A stretch of DNA of 64,000 nucleotides from the NCBI GenBank assembly GCA_028386065.3, contig JAKUCV010006848.1, positions 34,620 to 98,619 on the forward strand, in the 5' to 3' direction. Positions 1 through 11,860 of this stretch are shown piece after piece. The notes below the pieces were generated by a model, which searched no databases, was not told where the DNA came from, and saw nothing but the letters and a program-made list of their open reading frames with translations. The translations under genes were made by a program, and so were the position numbers. This stretch comes from Turnera subulata. Its lineage: Eukaryota > Streptophyta > Magnoliopsida > Malpighiales > Passifloraceae. Each line of letters opens with the position of its first letter. The stretch's first letter is position 1.

Positions 1-3000
1 GAAAATTTAAAATTGAAAGTAGAATGCAGAATGGGGGTATACCGCAAGTCGCATGATTTATGAGTTTTTTATGCAAAAAATAAATAAATAAAATTATAGA
101 ACAACTGTATATTAATTGAAATAAATTATTATAGAACAAATTATATATATCTACACAATAATGGAATCAACAAAAAGGTTTTTTAGTCTGGACTATGCTC
201 TTTGTTTCTAGAGAGTATAATGTGCAGTTATTTGCTGAAAATATATATTTTTGTCGCCCATCCAGTTCTGATTTCTTGGTATATTTTCTTTTTTCTATGA
301 GAGGAGATACAGGTGCGAAGTTATGGGTTCACGATTCTAATTGGTAGTTCGGGAAGAACCTACCCCCAATTGAATGTCTATATATTCCACAATCACTTTG
401 CAGCCTGGATGGTGGGGCTGCATGCAAATTGGACCTTGAGGCTTGAGCTTTGAGCAATAAGGATTTCACTCTCCCAATTATTTTGATGAGGTGTTCAAGA
501 TGATGCACTCTTCAATTATGTTTTTTCCTTCCATGCTAGAAAAATGGTATAGGGAGAAGAAGTGACTGATGCGGACAATAGGGGCAGATCCCTTGTGCCC
601 TTTTCTGGCTCTCTCTTTTTCCCCTAACGTTTTGACATCTTTAACGCAATTTTAGTTCTAAAGTTAGAACAGTATGCTAGCTAACAAAATCTTGAGTAAG
701 CTAGGAAGTGGGCAGGCTCATCCATCCTTGCACAACCGTTTGCATTTGAAAGCGAATTTCTCGAATTTCCACAATTGTTTTTCTTTTTTTTTTTGACTGA
801 ATTATTTATTGTTTATGTTTATGATCATTCATTGATCCATCCATCCATCGTCTCTTGTCTCTCTCACCATCCATTTATTCCATTTACTATTCTTTCTCGA
901 AGTAGGCCACACAAAATTTGCCTAAGCTTGCCGGGGACGGAGTTGAGTCAGAGCCAAAGCTCAACAAGATACAAAAATGGCCTAATTTCGAGGAGACTGG
1001 GATACTTAAATCAGCAATAGCTATCATTCTCTCAATATTTTTTTTTTTGGTCGAACTCTGAATAAAAAAATTTTAACTTAAACAGAAAAATAAATAAAAT
1101 ATACAGATATGAAAAACATACAGAAAGGAGATCACCTAGAGGCTATCACTGGCCATACTGAATTTTAACAATTGATAATTCATCTCGTCAGAGTAAATGG
1201 CCGGAAACTAGAAAAAAAAGAACAAAAGAAGAAGAAGAAAAGATGTGAACCTGGCATAGGTGGGAGACTATAGCATTTTTTAAGTTTGAGATTCTCTTGT
1301 ATCTCTAATTTTTTTTTTTGATTGATCTTATATGCTTATATCTCTATTTACTTTAATAAATTATAAATTTAGGCAAGGAACCAAGACATTATCTAAAACT
1401 CGGACCCAAAAAAAGACATTACCTAAAACTTTCTTCACATCTACTTGTATTCTTCTTTGATGCTTCATGTCATTGGTTTCCCTTAATGTTTCTTTTTGTT
1501 TTCACTAGCCTATAACAGAGTACTTATTTTATTGATTGGATCAGACTTCATGTTTACTTTAGGGATGCTTACCTCCTTTTATAGAGCCTAAGACCAATTG
1601 GGCCGTCATATGATCCAGAAGAAAACTCCTAAGTAAGAAGCAGAAGTTAGGCTCATCATACAACCAAGAGACTGGCGTATTCCGAATAGGATCACATTAA
1701 TTTTGACCCAGATATAGTATGCTAATAACACGATGGACTTGGGTCAGTTTATAATAAGTCCAGCCTAACAACCGTTTTTGGACCCCCATCGAATAAAAAC
1801 ACCCCGGTTCGCGGACTTTGAAAATCAAGAAAAACTTTTCCTACCCAACAAGCAAAGGCAGAGACAAAAGCAGCCTTCTACATTTGTTATCTGTTTACCA
1901 TAATTCCCTGATGATGTATAGCACATTGTAACTTGCAGAAAAATCTTAAGCTTTCTACAAAGTTGCCAATAAACATGGAGGCAAGTTAGCACGCCCATTT
2001 GTTTTTTTTTTTTTATGCGAGTGACGCCTACTTATAAGATTTTAGATTAGCTTTGCAGTATTTAGTATTTACTACTTAGAGAAGCATATCAATAACCAAA
2101 GCATACCAGCATGTACGTATTAAATTTAAGACATTGAGTTTGTTCCCATTTTCGTCCCTTAAAGCATTCTTAATGTTATCACAAGCGACGTATATTCCAC
2201 TTATTATCAGTGTAGTCCACTATGATTTAAACACAAAATCTAACGCCTAATAAACCAAAAACAGTGACCCGTGACAAGGCACTGCAATTTTTTAATCATA
2301 CCTCGAGCTTTTGATGGAGCACTTATGAGTTGGACCACCACACATGGTTTACACTGAAATCCTACGGATCCCAAAACTCCATTTAGGACTTGAGAACCGA
2401 TCATCACTGCAGTAATAATGGGGTTTAAGACTTTGGGGACTTCATCAGTTAGTGTCCCAGTACAAATGAGTTTGCAGGCTTTGCCTTCCAGAAAATGGCA
2501 GCTCAAAGAGGGCATCCTATTCCTGAGGACCATTCATGTTCTTTACTAAAGCTCCTTTCTTGCTATGCCACTTCGATCCTCCATTATAAGCTGGCAGCTT
2601 ATCAAGCATATGTGTTCCCCCTTTTTCTTTTCCTTGGGAAAAAAGGAAATGGGTTCTTGCTGATTTGTCCATTATCGAATGATTTGATGGCTGAGTGGGT
2701 AGCACAGTTTTAGAGAGAGGTGATTCGTACAATGTTGTGTATACTTGGCAACAGGAGAGTGGTTAATTTCATCCAACCAAGGACTTGTGCTTTTCATTCA
2801 GGAATAGGTATGCAGTATATATATCACATCATCTTTAGTATTGCCATTATATTTTTAACATAAACAGTGATATTTACCTAAATACATATCAGAGAGACAA
2901 AGATATTAGATGCTGATGGCATACTTTGAACTGCATTTTGCACGTATAGTAATATCATGCAACTCCCATTAATATAAAGTAAACCTCGAACAGAGAATGA

Positions 3001-3097
3001 AATCATGAATTGTTTTAAGGAAACAAAGCCTCCATATTGGCTTGGGAGAAAGACGGATTACATGAAATAGTATCTTCACCGGATAACAATGACTTGG
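1..3097. other. Intergenic AT-rich DNA, no gene recognised
   Basis: About 3.1 kb downstream of the first LRR gene. It is AT-rich with many homopolymer runs. The longest open frames are short, and none shows a family I recognise. A 97-codon minus-strand frame near 2240-2533 looks moderately protein-like (several Cys and hydrophobic segments) but matches nothing I know, and I see no intron signals or neighbouring exons to extend it. I see no TIR or LTR pair here. Confidence 0.5.
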
Positions 3098-4444
3098 TCA
3101 AGGTGAAGAAGAGATTTTAGGAAGCTTAGAGACAGAAGTAAAGGAGGGCTTACAAGGAATGAAAGTATGAGACCACAAATTTGGACAGGGCTTTGGGTGT
3201 GCAAAGAAATCAGCACACTCAACTACTGATCTTTGGTTTGGAAGATCAGGAATGCAATTGTTTCTGACATCAAGAACTCCTCTCAAGATTAGAAACCTAC
3301 ATATTGGCCCCACCGCCGTAAAATAATTATCCGACAATGAAAAGTTGGCCAAATTTGGAAGCTGGCATACCATCTCAGGCACCATACCAAACAATTGATT
3401 ACCTGCAAAATTCAGCTGCTCCACCTTCTCCAGACAAGCCAAGGAGAGCGGTAATGGGCCCGTCAATTGATTGTTGCCAATATCAAACACGATAGCCTCT
3501 CTTAGGAGGCCTACCTCATAAGGCAAACAACCCGTCAGCTGATTGTTTAACAGCAAAACCTCAGTGAGAAACGAGAACGCTTTAAAAATTCCTGTCGGGA
3601 GTGGACCTGTGATCTTGTTATTGGCCAGCGTGAGGTAAAGAATATGTGTACCAACTAAATTATCAGGCAGACCCGTCATGAAGTTATTGTCGTTGATAAA
3701 GAGCACTTCAAGGCTTTGTGTAAAGATCTGTGGTGGTACTGACCCAGCAAAGAAATTAAACCTTAAATCCAAGAAAGTTAGGCCGTTCATGCCAAGAACA
3801 GCTGCAGGAAATGGACCAGAGAATAGGTTGTTGCTTATGTCAAGCTCGTAGAGATAAGGAAGCTTGGAAATATTGGGGGAGATGGTGCCGGCAAAGTTGT
3901 TGGAATTGGCATGGAAGAGTGCAATATCAGGGAGTTGATCGAGGAATCCATCGAGAGTAGGAGCAGAAAGTTGGAATCCATTGAAGTCAATGGAAGCAAC
4001 AGCTATAGCTGACTTGTTGTAAGGAGGGTTGTCGCAGAAGAAACCTGTGTAGTTGCATACATCAGAACCTACCCAGGTCTTGGTGATGTTAAGAGGATCA
4101 GAGGTGATTATGGACTTGAACTTTTGGATTATAGGGTACACAACAGCCAGCCTCTGGTCCGAAAATACCAAGAGTTCTGTATCAAGAGGCAGAGTTGGTG
4201 GAGGAGGAGAAGGGGGAGATGGTGGTGTTGGTGGTGGTGGTACTGCAGTTGTGGCCTTTGAGCACTTGGTGGGTGCTTTGTGATTTCCACCTTTGCAGCC
4301 TCTGCTTTGGCTTCTACCTACCCTGGCAATAGTGAAATCTAGTGTTTCTATGTCGTTGCTAATTGCTACCGTGATGACAATGAGAGAAGTGATGATTATG
4401 TAGTACAGAGATAAAACTGCAAATTCTGCGACCTTAGTTCTCAT
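3098..4444 (-). CDS. LRX-like leucine-rich repeat protein (At4g06744-like), tandem copy 1
   Basis: A single-exon gene of 448 codons with an ATG at 4444-4442 and a TGA at 3100-3098. A hydrophobic stretch at residues 10-30 is probably a signal peptide or anchor. A short Pro-rich segment ([15 protein letters not shown], around 69-84) precedes a capping motif (WVGSDVC..FFCD) and about ten LRRs with consensus pieces such as [24 protein letters not shown] and LTGPLP. Conserved Cys pairs flank the repeats. This matches the N-terminal LRR domain of LRR-extensins, but the long Ser-Pro extensin tail is absent, as in At4g06744-like proteins. By family it is probably a cell-wall or secreted protein; its ligand is unknown. 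It lies 780 bp from a same-strand paralogue, so the pair is a local duplication. Confidence 0.88.
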   Translation of the reverse strand: MRTKVAEFAVLSLYYIIITSLIVITVAISNDIETLDFTIARVGRSQSRGCKGGNHKAPTKCSKATTAVPPPPTPPSPPSPPPPTLPLDTELLVFSDQRLAVVYPIIQKFKSIITSDPLNITKTWVGSDVCNYTGFFCDNPPYNKSAIAVASIDFNGFQLSAPTLDGFLDQLPDIALFHANSNNFAGTISPNISKLPYLYELDISNNLFSGPFPAAVLGMNGLTFLDLRFNFFAGSVPPQIFTQSLEVLFINDNNFMTGLPDNLVGTHILYLTLANNKITGPLPTGIFKAFSFLTEVLLLNNQLTGCLPYEVGLLREAIVFDIGNNQLTGPLPLSLACLEKVEQLNFAGNQLFGMVPEMVCQLPNLANFSLSDNYFTAVGPICRFLILRGVLDVRNNCIPDLPNQRSVVECADFFAHPKPCPNLWSHTFIPCKPSFTSVSKLPKISSSP

Positions 4445-5224
4445 TGTTGTCTATGTTGAACTAAAGTGCCGCTTCTATTTTACAGGTTTAGAAGTGGCAA
4501 ACAAGAGCAAGTGACAGCACCAGGAGAAACCAACTAGAGAAGATAATAAAAGGAGATAGCTACATTCGGATTCCAGAATCATCCACATTTTTTTCTGTTG
4601 CTTTTGTTAATATTTTTTTGGCTCTACCAACTACAAAGCATTCTTCATTCCTGGAAAACAAGTTTATTAGAGTTGTTTAACAATCTTGCCTGGCAATGGC
4701 ATTGCAAGATCAATTAATATGTGGCCAGAGAATTTTACCATATAATAATGCCTTATTCCCACCTCCAGTTTTATACAATTGAATTTACATGATAGCGAGA
4801 TGATGGTCGTACTGAGGAATTAACATCAAAGCAAATTAAATTTCCTTCTATAGTACCTGATTGAGCAATGGTCAAAAAGTGACAATTTTTTAAAGGAAGA
4901 GCTTTTATTGGAAAAAAATTGCTAAAACAACCAAAAAGTATTTTGTGCATCAACTTTTGAGAAGGTGATATTTAGAATTGGAGCTCACTAACTCAATAAT
5001 TATCCATTAACAATTACACACAACACAAAACCAACCAAAAAAAAAGGACAGGGACTTTTAACAGAACTGGTTGAGAAAAATCATTCACGCATTATAAAGT
5101 ATTAAGCTACTACATCTCAAAAACTAATAGTAAAACTGAAAAAGAAAACAAAGAATGCAACACCACACAATCTCTTAATGGGAGATAAAACTATAATATT
5201 AGAATACACTGGTCACGAGTTGGA
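4445..5224. other. Spacer between the tandem LRR genes
   Basis: This 780-bp AT-rich interval must hold the promoter of the 3098-4444 gene and the 3' end of the 5225-6541 gene, both on the minus strand. I see no transposon termini or further coding frames. Confidence 0.5.
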
Positions 5225-6541
5225 TCAGTGAGGAGGCTGTGCAAGGGCTTCATATGATTTAGGTGTAGAAGGCATTTCATCTTCTGTTGGAGGAGAAGCG
5301 ATCTTCAACGAGGATGCAGGAAGAGTACAAGGAACGAACGAGAAAGAAGTCTCACGAGCACAACTCCTGGTGGTTGCAAAGAAACGAGAACACTCAAGTG
5401 CATTCCTCTGGTTTGGAAGGCCCATAATGCAGTTATTGTTCACGTTAAGTCTCCTTGCCCTGATCAACCTCCTGCACTGCGGCCCAACTTGGGTGAAGTA
5501 ATTATAAGCCAGCGTAAAGTTGTAAGCATTTGGTAGCCTGCACAACACCTCCGGGACCTGCCCATAAAACCTGTTATGGGCCATATTGAGGAACGCCAAT
5601 TTAGCTAGACAACCAAATGATTGTGGAATTGGACCGGTTAACAGATTGGACCCAAAATCCAACACTGTGGCTTTGGTTAAATACCCGATTTCGAAGGGCA
5701 GACAACCTGTGAGCCTGTTGCCTAGGAATAACGCTTCGGTTAGTGTATTCCAGGCTCGACCAATGCTTCTTGGGATTGGTCCGGTTAGTTTGTTGTTGGC
5801 CAAGGTGAGAAAAAGTGCAGGAGTATTGCCAAAGTTGGCAGGAATTCTTTGGGAGAAGCCATTGTTGTTAATGAAAAGAACGTCTGTGTCAATGTTAAAT
5901 GCCTGAGCAGGAACACGGCCAAGGTAGCCGTTGAACCTTATATCCACGTAGGTTAATTTCGTGGCACCAAAAACGTTGACCGGAAATCCTCCCATGAACT
6001 TGTTGTTACTCAGGTCAAGCTCGTAGAGATAGCGAAGCTGGTTGATGTTGGGACTTATGGCGCCACTGAAATTGTTAGAGTTTGCATGAAAGAGGGCTAT
6101 GTCTGGCAAGTTCAAGATAAAGCGAGATAAGTTCAAGTTACCGCGGAATCTGGCGCCGGTGAAATCAATGGTTGCTAGGCCGGTGATGTTCCGGTCGGGT
6201 ACTGTGTCGCAGAAATAGCCTTTGAAGAGGCAGTAGTTGTTGCCAACCCAGGTGCCGGTGTAGTTGAGAGGGTCAAATGTGATGTTTCTTTTGAGTTCTT
6301 GGGTGATGGAGAGAATTGTGGCCCTGTTGGATAAGGGTCCTGGGTTGTTGTTGGGTTGGCGAGGGAGGAGATGGCGTGAAGGTGGGTAGAGTGGCGGCCG
6401 GGGACGGATGCGAGGGAAAGGACGGGGACGTGGCGGCGGTGAGATTGGAGGGCAGGTTGGAGGAGGGGGACATTTCTGGGAAAGAGCTTGAAAATATGAA
6501 AATTGTAGGAGTGTAATGAATACTAAAAGATGTATAGACAT
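5225..6541 (-). CDS. LRX-like leucine-rich repeat protein (At4g06744-like), tandem copy 2
   Basis: A single-exon gene of 438 codons. I use the ATG at 6541-6539 because the frame upstream of it offers only a non-ATG codon, and this start gives a clean signal peptide (MSIHLLVFITLLQF, cleavage near residue 22). A basic, Pro-rich segment follows (around 24-60), then the LRX-type cap (WVGNNYC..YFCD) and about ten LRRs (NSNNF, LYELDLSNN, FINNNGF, LTGPIP, LTGCLPFEIG), ending in paired Cys. There is no extensin tail. It shares order, length and many motifs with the neighbouring copy, but the Pro-rich segments differ. By family it is secreted or cell-wall associated; this is an inference. Confidence 0.88.
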   Translation of the reverse strand: MSIHLLVFITLLQFSYFQALSQKCPPPPTCPPISPPPRPRPFPRIRPRPPLYPPSRHLLPRQPNNNPGPLSNRATILSITQELKRNITFDPLNYTGTWVGNNYCLFKGYFCDTVPDRNITGLATIDFTGARFRGNLNLSRFILNLPDIALFHANSNNFSGAISPNINQLRYLYELDLSNNKFMGGFPVNVFGATKLTYVDIRFNGYLGRVPAQAFNIDTDVLFINNNGFSQRIPANFGNTPALFLTLANNKLTGPIPRSIGRAWNTLTEALFLGNRLTGCLPFEIGYLTKATVLDFGSNLLTGPIPQSFGCLAKLAFLNMAHNRFYGQVPEVLCRLPNAYNFTLAYNYFTQVGPQCRRLIRARRLNVNNNCIMGLPNQRNALECSRFFATTRSCARETSFSFVPCTLPASSLKIASPPTEDEMPSTPKSYEALAQPPH

Positions 6542-6598
6542 GGCTAGCAAGCAAGGAGTTACTGCTGTTTTGTAACTTGCAAGTGAGAACAGGTGCCT

Positions 6599-6607
6599 AC
6601 TTATAGG
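6599..6607 (-). promoter_or_regulatory. Likely TATA box of LRR copy 2
   Basis: On the minus strand the sequence reads CCTATAAGT about 60 bp upstream of the ATG. That is a plausible TATA box for a short 5' UTR. No experimental start site is available. Confidence 0.4.
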
Positions 6608-8295
6608 ATATATGCACTCTCTTCTTGTAATAGCTTAGGGAGCTATATGTAATATGATGACTTGTACTCTTATGTACAATTTTTTGCATCTCTTGTTGAT
6701 TGTATTCTTCTCTCCTTTCTCCTTTCTTTTTTTTTCCCCCGAATTTTTTGGTTTTCTTTTTTACGAAGAAGGGAACAAGTGTTGCACCGACACCACATGA
6801 AGATTTTATTAGAATTGACTATAAGACCAAAGCATGAAAATTATAGTTGGGACACAAACATGTATATTGCAGACGAAGAAAGGAAAAAGGTGGCCCAGGG
6901 AAACTTACAAGTCGCGCCCTTTTTCATAATCATAATGCATTTCTTTTCAGGAGCTTACTTTGATGGATGAGTGGAACTTGTCTTCAAAGCACAAGAGATT
7001 TCCTTTGTTTCTTCCCCCCACCCATTTTATCTGAAAGCTAAACCACATATTTCTTGTTTTGCCATTAAAATATGACTTGCAAGATGCTAGCATGCAGAGC
7101 TTTTAGATTCTAAGCATGCATCCTGCAACCTTATATATCAGCAGTTTCCAACGTCTGCTGTGGTATTTGCAAAATATGCTTTTTGCAGACAAATCCCAAA
7201 AAGATTGATTTGTTTTAGTTGATGAAACTGCATGCAGTGAGTTCACATAGGGACAGAGTATCCCAAAACCGAAATGTTATAAACCACATTAATATCTTCA
7301 TGAAAGTATCCTAGCCAGGAGATTAATTAAAAGTATCAATTAATACATGCCAGAAGTACTGTGTTTTCAATTTTCTGTTTTAAAACAAAGCAGCACTTAT
7401 CCAGATAAGTTTGAAACAAATGTTTTTTCCCTTGAGAGAATTATTGGAGCATGCACTAATCGCTTCGATGTTGCAAGTTCATGCCATTGGTGATATCGAA
7501 AGGTCCAAACTCCAAAATCACTTTGATGGGACAAAGTTAAAGTGAATTAAAGCAAGAATTTCTTTTATATCGTACTGTGGCATAAAGCAAGACTTGACAT
7601 TGAGCTTAATAAGGACCTAAGATTCCCACACACTTATAGTGTACTCCCTTGATTTTTTACAAAGAGTCATGATCTCAGTGAAGGCTGAAGGCAGGGGTTA
7701 GGGGATTTAGGCATTTTCTAGAGTGTGATTGCTTCCTATGCACTAAAAAATCCTGGCCGACAAAGATTATCTTAGTTTCTTTTTTTTTATATATAAAAAG
7801 ATTATCTTGGTTGAAGGGGATTGTAACAATGCTCCCATTAAATTGAGATTTGAAATCCTACACAAACAGAAGTAAAGTGAGAGTTTGATAATAATGTGGT
7901 TGTTTATATGATGGCATCTTGGGGCCGGGGTAAGTAGTATTCAAAACAGGACACAGAAAAAAAATAACATGAATCATATTTGAAGCACGAAAGAAAGACA
8001 GATCTAACTTATTATAGTGGGGGCTGGCTTTGTTTTTTGGAAAAAGTGGGATAAGATTTCTACTAATTAATTAAAAATGGGGTGGATCATAACGTGTATG
8101 GACACTATTTATGTCTTAATTTGAAGCAAGGGGCTATAACAACCAGTTGAAGGTTTGGGAAGAAACAGGTGAAGGTAGTTGTCGCTCAAAAGAAGCCAGG
8201 CAAAATGCACAAGAAATTTTTGGTAGTTGCTCGCAGTTCTCTTTCTTTGCTCAACGTAGGTTAGTGTACTACTGTTCCTTTCTCAGTCAAAAATA
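6608..8295. other. Intergenic region between LRR copy 2 and the tRNA gene
   Basis: About 1.7 kb of AT-rich sequence holding the upstream region of LRR copy 2. I see no conserved coding exon, LTR or TIR pair. Confidence 0.5.
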
Positions 8296-8367
8296 GGATC
8301 CGTGGCGCAATGGTAGCGCGTCTGACTCCAGATCAGAAGGTTGCGTGTTCGATTCACGTCGGGTTCA
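8296..8367 (+). tRNA. trnW-CCA: tRNA-Trp (anticodon CCA)
   Basis: A complete 72-nt cloverleaf. The acceptor arm GGATCCG pairs with CGGGTTC at 8360-8366, followed by discriminator A at 8367. The D arm is GCGC/GCGC. The anticodon stem TCTGA/TCAGA encloses loop CTCCAGA, with CCA at 8328-8330. The T arm is GCGTG/CACGT-like around TTCGATT. Internal A and B boxes are intact and there is no intron. The CCA tail is not encoded, as expected for a nuclear gene. A CAA motif lies just upstream, typical of plant tRNA transcription starts. Confidence 0.97.
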
Positions 8368-8385
8368 ATCCCCGTTGGATATCTC

Positions 8386-8390
8386 TTTTT
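8386..8390 (+). terminator. Pol III terminator of tRNA-Trp
   Basis: A run of five T starts 19 nt after the tRNA 3' end, the usual RNA polymerase III stop signal. Confidence 0.75.
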
Positions 8391-10142
8391 AGCATTAAAA
8401 AAAAAAGTGTTAATTAAGAGGTAAGTTGATGGTGAAATGCTAAATAAATTAATTTATTAAGATAACTGGATGGGTTGCTTTGTTCATGCCTGCACAATCC
8501 CGCGGCTGGATGGATGGCTCATATTTAAGAGAAAGCATTTTCATTCAAAAGCTGCATGCAGAATATATACGAGTAGAGGGAAAGAAGACCGAGGTTCTCA
8601 ATTAAAGGAAAAGCTGGATGTGTCGTAACTCGTAAGGTATTAACGTGAAGCACGTTGAAGGGCTCTTTTCTATATTTTATAGGATCGCAAATTGGAAAAT
8701 TAGATTATTTTTTTTTTTATCTCACACCATCTACAGAAGTTGGAAAAGGTAATCAAATAAGGTGAAGTACTTTTTGCAATAAATAATTTAATGATCACGG
8801 AAAAATAATCTTCTAGGAATATCCATGCTATATCCATCCAATGCGCTAAACTCCTACTCGTAGTTCCTTTTTCTGCTACAGAGCAGAGGAGGTCTCTTTC
8901 TTTTTGATATAAATCAGAGGAGGTCTTTGGGGTCACAAAAATCTGAACACCCCAGTATCCACCTTCTTCCCTGGTTTGCAAGTCCTTCAAACATTCAGAA
9001 CAAGTCAAATAACATCATAAGCATCCAGTTAAATCCCAAATTTAAATCTAGAATCGTCCGATCCATTAGTGAGGGCTACCTTCCCAACATTATATTTTCT
9101 ATATGCAAGGCAACACTAAACCCTAAACTTTATTCAAGGAACAAGATCTCGTTACCATGACACTAATAATGCTTGGTAAGGCTATACTTCTGTTGGCATA
9201 TGAAGTCAAGAACTTATTACTTCAAACAAGAGTAGAGAATAAAGGCAGTCCACCGCCTGTTCCATCAAGTGTTATCTTCTGTCTGATAGGCAAAAAGGGG
9301 AATAAATTGCTAAATTGAATGGGGCATTCATTCTCTATCTTCTACACTATTGATCTTTAATCAATCATTTATCACGAGTTCAGTGTTGAGGCCGATGCCT
9401 GCCTCTTCACTTTGAAATGTCTAGATCGCATAGGTCGTGTGGACATATTTCGTTATAAATATTAGTAATTCCGGTAAAAATTATAAGGATTAATACTAGA
9501 AGAGCAAATACTATTTGTTCGTCATTAAAAAATGTTAGTAGTATTTCAAACATTTAATGTTTTTTATATAATACAACTCCTCTAGTCAGAGTCACAGAGC
9601 TTTGGACGCATTTTAAACCAAGAGTTACCAAATCTTTTTGTTTGTTTGAGAAATTTGTCATTAAGAGGGGGAAAAAAAGGAAAAAAAAAAACACTTACTA
9701 TCGAATTTGGGTACCTATCAAAGTGGCCCATTTTCGGGACAAGGCCATGGCCCAACTCATAGATGGTCTCTACTCTCTACTAATGCTGTACACATTCGGT
9801 GTCGGACCTCCAAAAGGGCTCATGGGTAATGGGTAATGCGTGGCTAGAAACGGTGCGAGTTAGGCCCATTACTGAACGATGTGCATCGCCAGGACCGGAA
9901 CATATTGGTCTTTGGTTCTCGTCGAAGATGATGTCTCATTGTCCATAGTAAAGGTCTGTGTACGCGAATATTGCAGTGAATATCTTTTAAATTATAAGTT
10001 CGGAATTAAAAAGAAGAAGAAAATGTATAAGTACGAAGTATTATCTCCCCATACCACATGTAATCTTCCACGAACATTAATTCTAAAGTAAGAGTATGAC
10101 AGAAGGAGATATTTACGGTTTTGCAATTAAGTTTGGAGGAGA
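8391..10142. other. Intergenic region, no gene recognised
   Basis: AT-rich sequence with only short open frames of no recognisable family. No transposon boundaries are visible. Confidence 0.5.
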
Positions 10143-10297
10143 AAGTTATTTTGATTGAGCCCAGTGGGTAATCTGTAAATACCACTGTAAGCGCTCGCTG
10201 AGCCCGGTGGTTTGCTCTGGCTCTGGACTGGGAGAGCCTCTCTTCAACCTAAACTTTTATCAAAAAAAAAAAAAAGAAGAAGTTATTTTGGTTGAGC
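10143..10297 (+). mobile_element. Short SINE-like retroposon with target-site duplication
   Basis: Two near-identical 18-bp copies of AAGTTATTTTG(A/G)TTGAGC lie at 10143-10160 and 10280-10297 (one mismatch). They flank about 119 bp that ends in a 14-A tract plus GAAG. A direct repeat with a 3' poly(A) is the signature of LINE-mediated retroposition. I find no convincing A or B box in the 119 bp, so this may be a 5'-truncated SINE. Family unknown. Confidence 0.65.
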
Positions 10298-11860
10298 TAA
10301 GTTAGTTAGAGCTTATAATTTAAGAAAGGATTTTTTTCCTTATGCCTTGGGGCACATGCCTTCTAACTCTTTTTCAGCTCTGTCCATGATTTTGAGTCTC
10401 TTCAAATTCATTTATAAAATTGACCAAATCATATTGGCTTATGAAATTGGGTATTATGCCATAACCCAAATAATAAGGAAACCAGTGACACCAATATCAA
10501 TCGTTTAGTTATTTATTAATAAGGATATAAATGGGAAATCAGTGATTAATATTCTTAACAATTTTAAAGCGATAGATAATTTGAAACAAAATCAGATCCC
10601 TAAAACATCTAATAAAACGTCTGTATAACCAAAGCAAGTCACTCTATAGCTACTCTATAGATCTTTTCGTTAAGCTTTTTTTTTTTGGTTAAGAAACTCG
10701 ATAGTTTACGCTTGGCTAAGATCACAAAAAAAATTCTCATTTATGAACCAACAAAAACAAGGGAAAAAAAAAACAAAGAAAATCAGGCGGGCCAAGTAAA
10801 ATGGTTTTCGAGAATTAAACCACAAAAACTCGATAACATTATAAGAAACCGAGTCTGTCTACAGCTGTAGGATGTCAACCCTGGCAATAAATGTCAACAC
10901 TTACTTGTCAAGCACAGGAAGGGGAGAATTGAATAGACACCAAACACAGCAATCCACACTTAAATACAGATATTCAAAGACGTAGAAAATCAAATATATG
11001 GTGGGCCATATTCATCATATTCCCAACCGGCCACATTTGACTTTTACAATATATTCGCCAATTTAAGTGGGTCAGCTGTGAAACCCTCAAAAGTCGTACT
11101 AACCCTATTTAAAATCTTCTGGATTCTCCACCCACAAACCCTGTTCCAATCCACCATGATCACAACTTCGATTACCATTATCTACAAACTCTTATTAAAG
11201 GATAATTAAACTAACAAATCAGACAAACACCACGACACAAAATCATCCTCACATATTTATTTAGTTTTTTTATTGGGCAATTGGGGTCAACTATCGAGGA
11301 AAAAAGGTGCTCTAAAATATTTAATACATGATTTATTATGCTCTACGCCTACACGGCTACACCCATTGACTATCTGTCCCCCAATCCACCAATAAAATAT
11401 TTACACATAACGTGAGTGGGAAGAATGGAACAAACAAAAGTGGCATATTGCAAGATCCACCATCGCAATAATAATTTTTCTTTTTGAAAAGCAGAGATCT
11501 GTATAGAAAAGAACAAAATTCTATTTAGCAAGTATAAGAACATTAATTAAGAGAAGGAAAAAAAAAAACCCGCTACTCCTTGATTCAACCTCCACCAAAT
11601 CCACAATATCTACTCTTCTGTACTTGTTTTTTCATTTCTAAACAAAAAAGTCATCAACAAGAAGAGGGAGAGAAAGGGGAGAAAAGGTAAGAACAAAGGA
11701 ATCCTATATTTTCTATCTTGTAGCTAAAGGGGGTACCCACTATAGCCCTAGTGCGTTGACTTCTCAGCACCATAGTCTTGTACAGGCCACAGATCAAAAG
11801 ATCAAACTTTTTTTCCAGGTGGGGAATCACATCATCATCTCGGCCGTTGGATGAGTTGAC
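10298..11860. other. Intergenic region downstream of the WRKY gene
   Basis: About 1.56 kb of AT-rich DNA. The right part must contain the 3' UTR of the minus-strand WRKY gene. TTGAC cores occur near 11757 and 11853. Nothing else is recognisable. Confidence 0.45.

Noticed and set aside
2240..2533. 97-codon minus-strand frame as a gene
   Set aside because: No recognisable family, no supported start, no adjacent exons. It could be a decayed fragment, but the sequence alone does not support a call.
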